Positions 61,581 to 64,000 of a stretch of DNA of 64,000 nt are shown here, piece by piece. The stretch is taken from the NCBI GenBank assembly GCA_032191485.1, contig JAVDOI010000009.1:21851843-21915842 (forward strand), written 5' to 3'. Both the position numbers and the translations under genes were made by a program. Under the pieces are notes generated by a model. It was not told the DNA's origin. It saw nothing but the letters and a program-made list of their open reading frames with translations, and searched no databases. Position 1 is the stretch's first letter. Each line of letters begins with the position of its first letter. Origin of the DNA: Leptoclinus maculatus. Lineage: Eukaryota; Chordata; Actinopteri; Perciformes; Stichaeidae.

Positions 61581-61714
61581 TGCACTAGACGTGTATTTAG
61601 TTGATTTGTTTACATCTCAAGTTGCAAATGCGAGGCATGTTTCTACCATGTCTTCTAGTGTGTGTTGTATCTACGTGTGTGTGTGTGTGTGTGTGTGTGC
61701 ATCTATCTGCATAT

Positions 61715-61810
61715 CTGAGCTGTAGAGTTCATTAGCTATAACACTGTACTTTATGGTTTGCTCTCCGGTTGCGGACGCTTTTATTGGACGACTAATTGGC
61801 AGTATAGATA
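61715..61810. promoter_or_regulatory. Candidate conserved non-coding element
   Basis: GAGTTCATTAGCTATAACAC and GGACGACTAATTGGCAGTAT lie between two TG arrays (61674-61699 and 61814-61855). Texture only. Confidence 0.25.
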
Positions 61811-61811
61811 G

Positions 61812-61813
<2 letters not shown>

Positions 61814-61855
<42 letters not shown>
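61814..61855. repeat. (TG)21 microsatellite
   Basis: Uninterrupted TG array. Confidence 0.96.
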
Positions 61856-61858
<3 letters not shown>

Positions 61859-62476
61859 AAAGTCGAGGATTTTCATTGTATTACCCCAATGTAGCTGATT
61901 GACTCTCACATTCCCGTAACCATTGTTGTCAGCGAATACTGTCAACCGCTTTCATGCTTTTTGTTAGTGTGCGTGATATGGGAGTGCTCCCGGCCGTGTG
62001 TTTGTAAGCATGTGGGTGTGTTTGTGCCAGTCACAATGTGGGGCAGGCAGTAGCAGATGCAGATCAATGCATCTATTAGCAGTTATATTGATCTAGAGCT
62101 CTGTTAAGCCTCCTAAACGCTGATCAAAAAGTCCTCATCCCCCCCCATCCCCGATCCTTTTTTACGGTCTCCATCATTCTTCTTACTATTGCTCGGAACT
62201 AGGCTGAAATGTGAATCTGGAACCTCCTAATACAGCTTGTATGGTTTCACTGCAGGCTGTTGAAATATAGTATCAGCACAATAGGTTTTCCAATCATCCG
62301 GTGATACGAGGCATTCATTTCAATTGAGTTCAGACAAGGCTTGTTGCAGCATTGACGCAAAAGTTGCTGAAGTTAATTTGAGTTACAGCAACTACTGATG
62401 TGTACAGTTGTTGGTGTTCTTCCCGGCAAAGGAATTGGATTACAACACACTCGCGCACACACTAACAAATAAATAC

Positions 62477-62502
62477 ACGCACACACACACACACACACAC
62501 AC
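62477..62502. repeat. (CA)13 microsatellite
   Basis: Uninterrupted CA run. Confidence 0.95.
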
Positions 62503-62641
62503 ATGCAGCCTAACCTCTGGCCAGGGTCCCATCCAAGGTATTAGGGGGTCTTAAGAGGCAGAATTCACTAATGACTTCCTTTATCTCCTACACACAGCTT
62601 TAGACCTGATCACTGAGGCTCTACACCCACACACAAACACA

Positions 62642-62643
<2 letters not shown>

Positions 62644-62702
<59 letters not shown>
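62644..62702. repeat. (CT)29 microsatellite
   Basis: Long CT array followed by CA units. It gives the spurious RERERE frame on the minus strand. Confidence 0.97.
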
Positions 62703-62710
<8 letters not shown>

Positions 62711-64000
62711 ACACACACACAACCCTAAATACCATGGGTGGATGAAAACAGAAACGCTACAGTGGTGTTGGCTGGAATTTTTCAGATCAGCTTTCCTTTT
62801 TGTACTTTTTTGCGTCTGTTTTGTCTGCACAGCTCACACACAGGCGGTGTCACACTGGTGTTCAGTGGCACATCTGGTCACCCTCATGGTCTGTTTTGAT
62901 ATTAGTCGGGGCTTTTATTTCCACTGTTTTTTGTTTTGTAATTGCAAACGCATGTGCCCCCGTTGTAGAGGTAGAGAGGGGTGAGGGAAATGGGAAAACA
63001 AGTTGTCGTAGTAAGAAAAAGGAAGCTTTTGCACAGAAAAAAAAAAATCCACTGAAAGATAAACCCCAGGCATTAAAACGTTTTCTATTTTATTTTGATA
63101 TTTTTTTTAACATTCTGATGTGTTTTTCAATAGCAATCAGTTTCAACCTTCTGTCACCTTTTTGGTATGGAGGGGAGGGGTTTAAGGGGAGGGGGCAAGG
63201 AGAGTGTGATTTACATATAATCTGCATACCAAGAAGAAAACGTCGCTCTTCTGGACACACAGCCCGCCACACACCTAGCAAGCATGTATGTTAAGTCTGT
63301 AAGCAATGTTAACTCGTATCAATTAACGTCAGCTACCATCGTTAGATTCTGTGTGAGAATCAACAGCAGAGAGAGAAACAGACCAAGTTCCAGGCAAACA
63401 AATACAAACAGGTGAAGCGGTGGGAGACATTAGCGTACGCTAGCTGTGTGGCGTTCTCTTCCTGGTATGCAGACTAGATGTAAACCACACTGTGACGGAG
63501 AAACTGTCAGCGTAAAAAATAAAAGCTCACGCTGACAAAATAGCGATATGAAGGAAAAAAAGTATCATTGTCACTGAAAAATGCACCAGAATGCAAAAAA
63601 AACATCAAAAAGAAATCAAATAATATCTGATGCCTGTGTGTTATTTTTCAGCGGAACTTTAAATGCTGCAAATGTTTCCTTTTTTCGAATGCCTGATTTT
63701 ATTTTCAATGCCAAAACCTACTGTCACCGCTCTCGCTCCGTGGAAAGAGCAGCGGCCGCGTGGTTAGGAGCCGAGGCTTGTACTTAAGAAGCTGAGGGAT
63801 TTGGGGTAATAAGTCGGGTTGGAAGATGAGTCGAGATGCAGAGAGAGAGAGAAAGAGATTTGGGCGGATGAGGGAATGAGGGCGGCTAAGCCTGGTTGCT
63901 CATCTCGCTAGCGCCAAACACAAACACACACCAACAACTCCAGAACATGCACTTTTGGACATAATTCCCGAAAAACTTTTTTAATACTCCGGACATGCTT
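62703..64000. other. Intronic stretch without recognised features
   Basis: Mixed sequence with short A and T runs. The plus-strand frame 62800-63294 (164 codons) is Cys/Phe-rich, then basic; it matches no family I know and has no splice context. Nothing else seen. Confidence 0.4.

Noticed and set aside
62621..62830. RERERE-rich minus-strand frame
   Set aside because: Pure translation of the CT microsatellite.
62800..63294. Plus-strand frame of 164 codons
   Set aside because: Starts in Phe/Cys-rich low-information sequence and turns into a Lys-rich translation of A runs; no family recognised and no splice sites framing it.

Overview
The window is vertebrate, almost certainly teleost (probably percomorph), nuclear DNA. 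It shows very dense CA/TG microsatellites, poly-C tracts, several interspersed repeats that resemble common spiny-rayed-fish elements, a degraded L1-type LINE and almost no coding sequence. Nothing prokaryotic is present: no compact genes, rRNA, tRNA gene or CRISPR array. All repeat-family identifications are from memory, since no search could be run.

Layout. Positions 1 to about 35,500 are non-coding and presumably lie upstream of the gene. They contain a graveyard of short DNA transposons and retroelements: a MITE family in three copies (1.06, 9.78 and 21.75 kb); a second MITE at 9.46-10.47 kb carrying one of those copies nested inside it; a fold-back MITE at 27.5-28.1 kb; repeats at 5.7 and 15.6-16.2 kb; a tRNA-headed SINE at 12.8 kb; hAT-like ends near 1.85, 21.25 and 23.95 kb; and an L1 ORF2 remnant at 22.9-23.8 kb. 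Between them are microsatellites and apparently unique sequence.

From about 35.55 to 37.36 kb base composition shifts to GC- and CpG-rich. This is best read as the promoter and long 5' leader of a plus-strand gene. It contains a CCAAT box and a complete 26-codon upstream ORF. It ends in a short first coding exon (37,268-37,361) that encodes a classical signal peptide and stops at a GTAAGC splice donor (phase 1). The gene is therefore a secreted or type I membrane protein, but the 31 residues do not allow it to be named.

From 37,362 to the end is probably the first intron of that gene (at least 26.6 kb; no second exon seen). It holds an imperfect direct duplication of about 200 bp (37.9 and 40.8 kb), many TG arrays on the sense strand, several C-homopolymers, and TAAT-rich low-repeat stretches that look like candidate conserved non-coding elements. 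I found no convincing new molecular system. The best leads are the orphan signal-peptide exon, the intronic duplication, the nested MITEs and the candidate enhancers.
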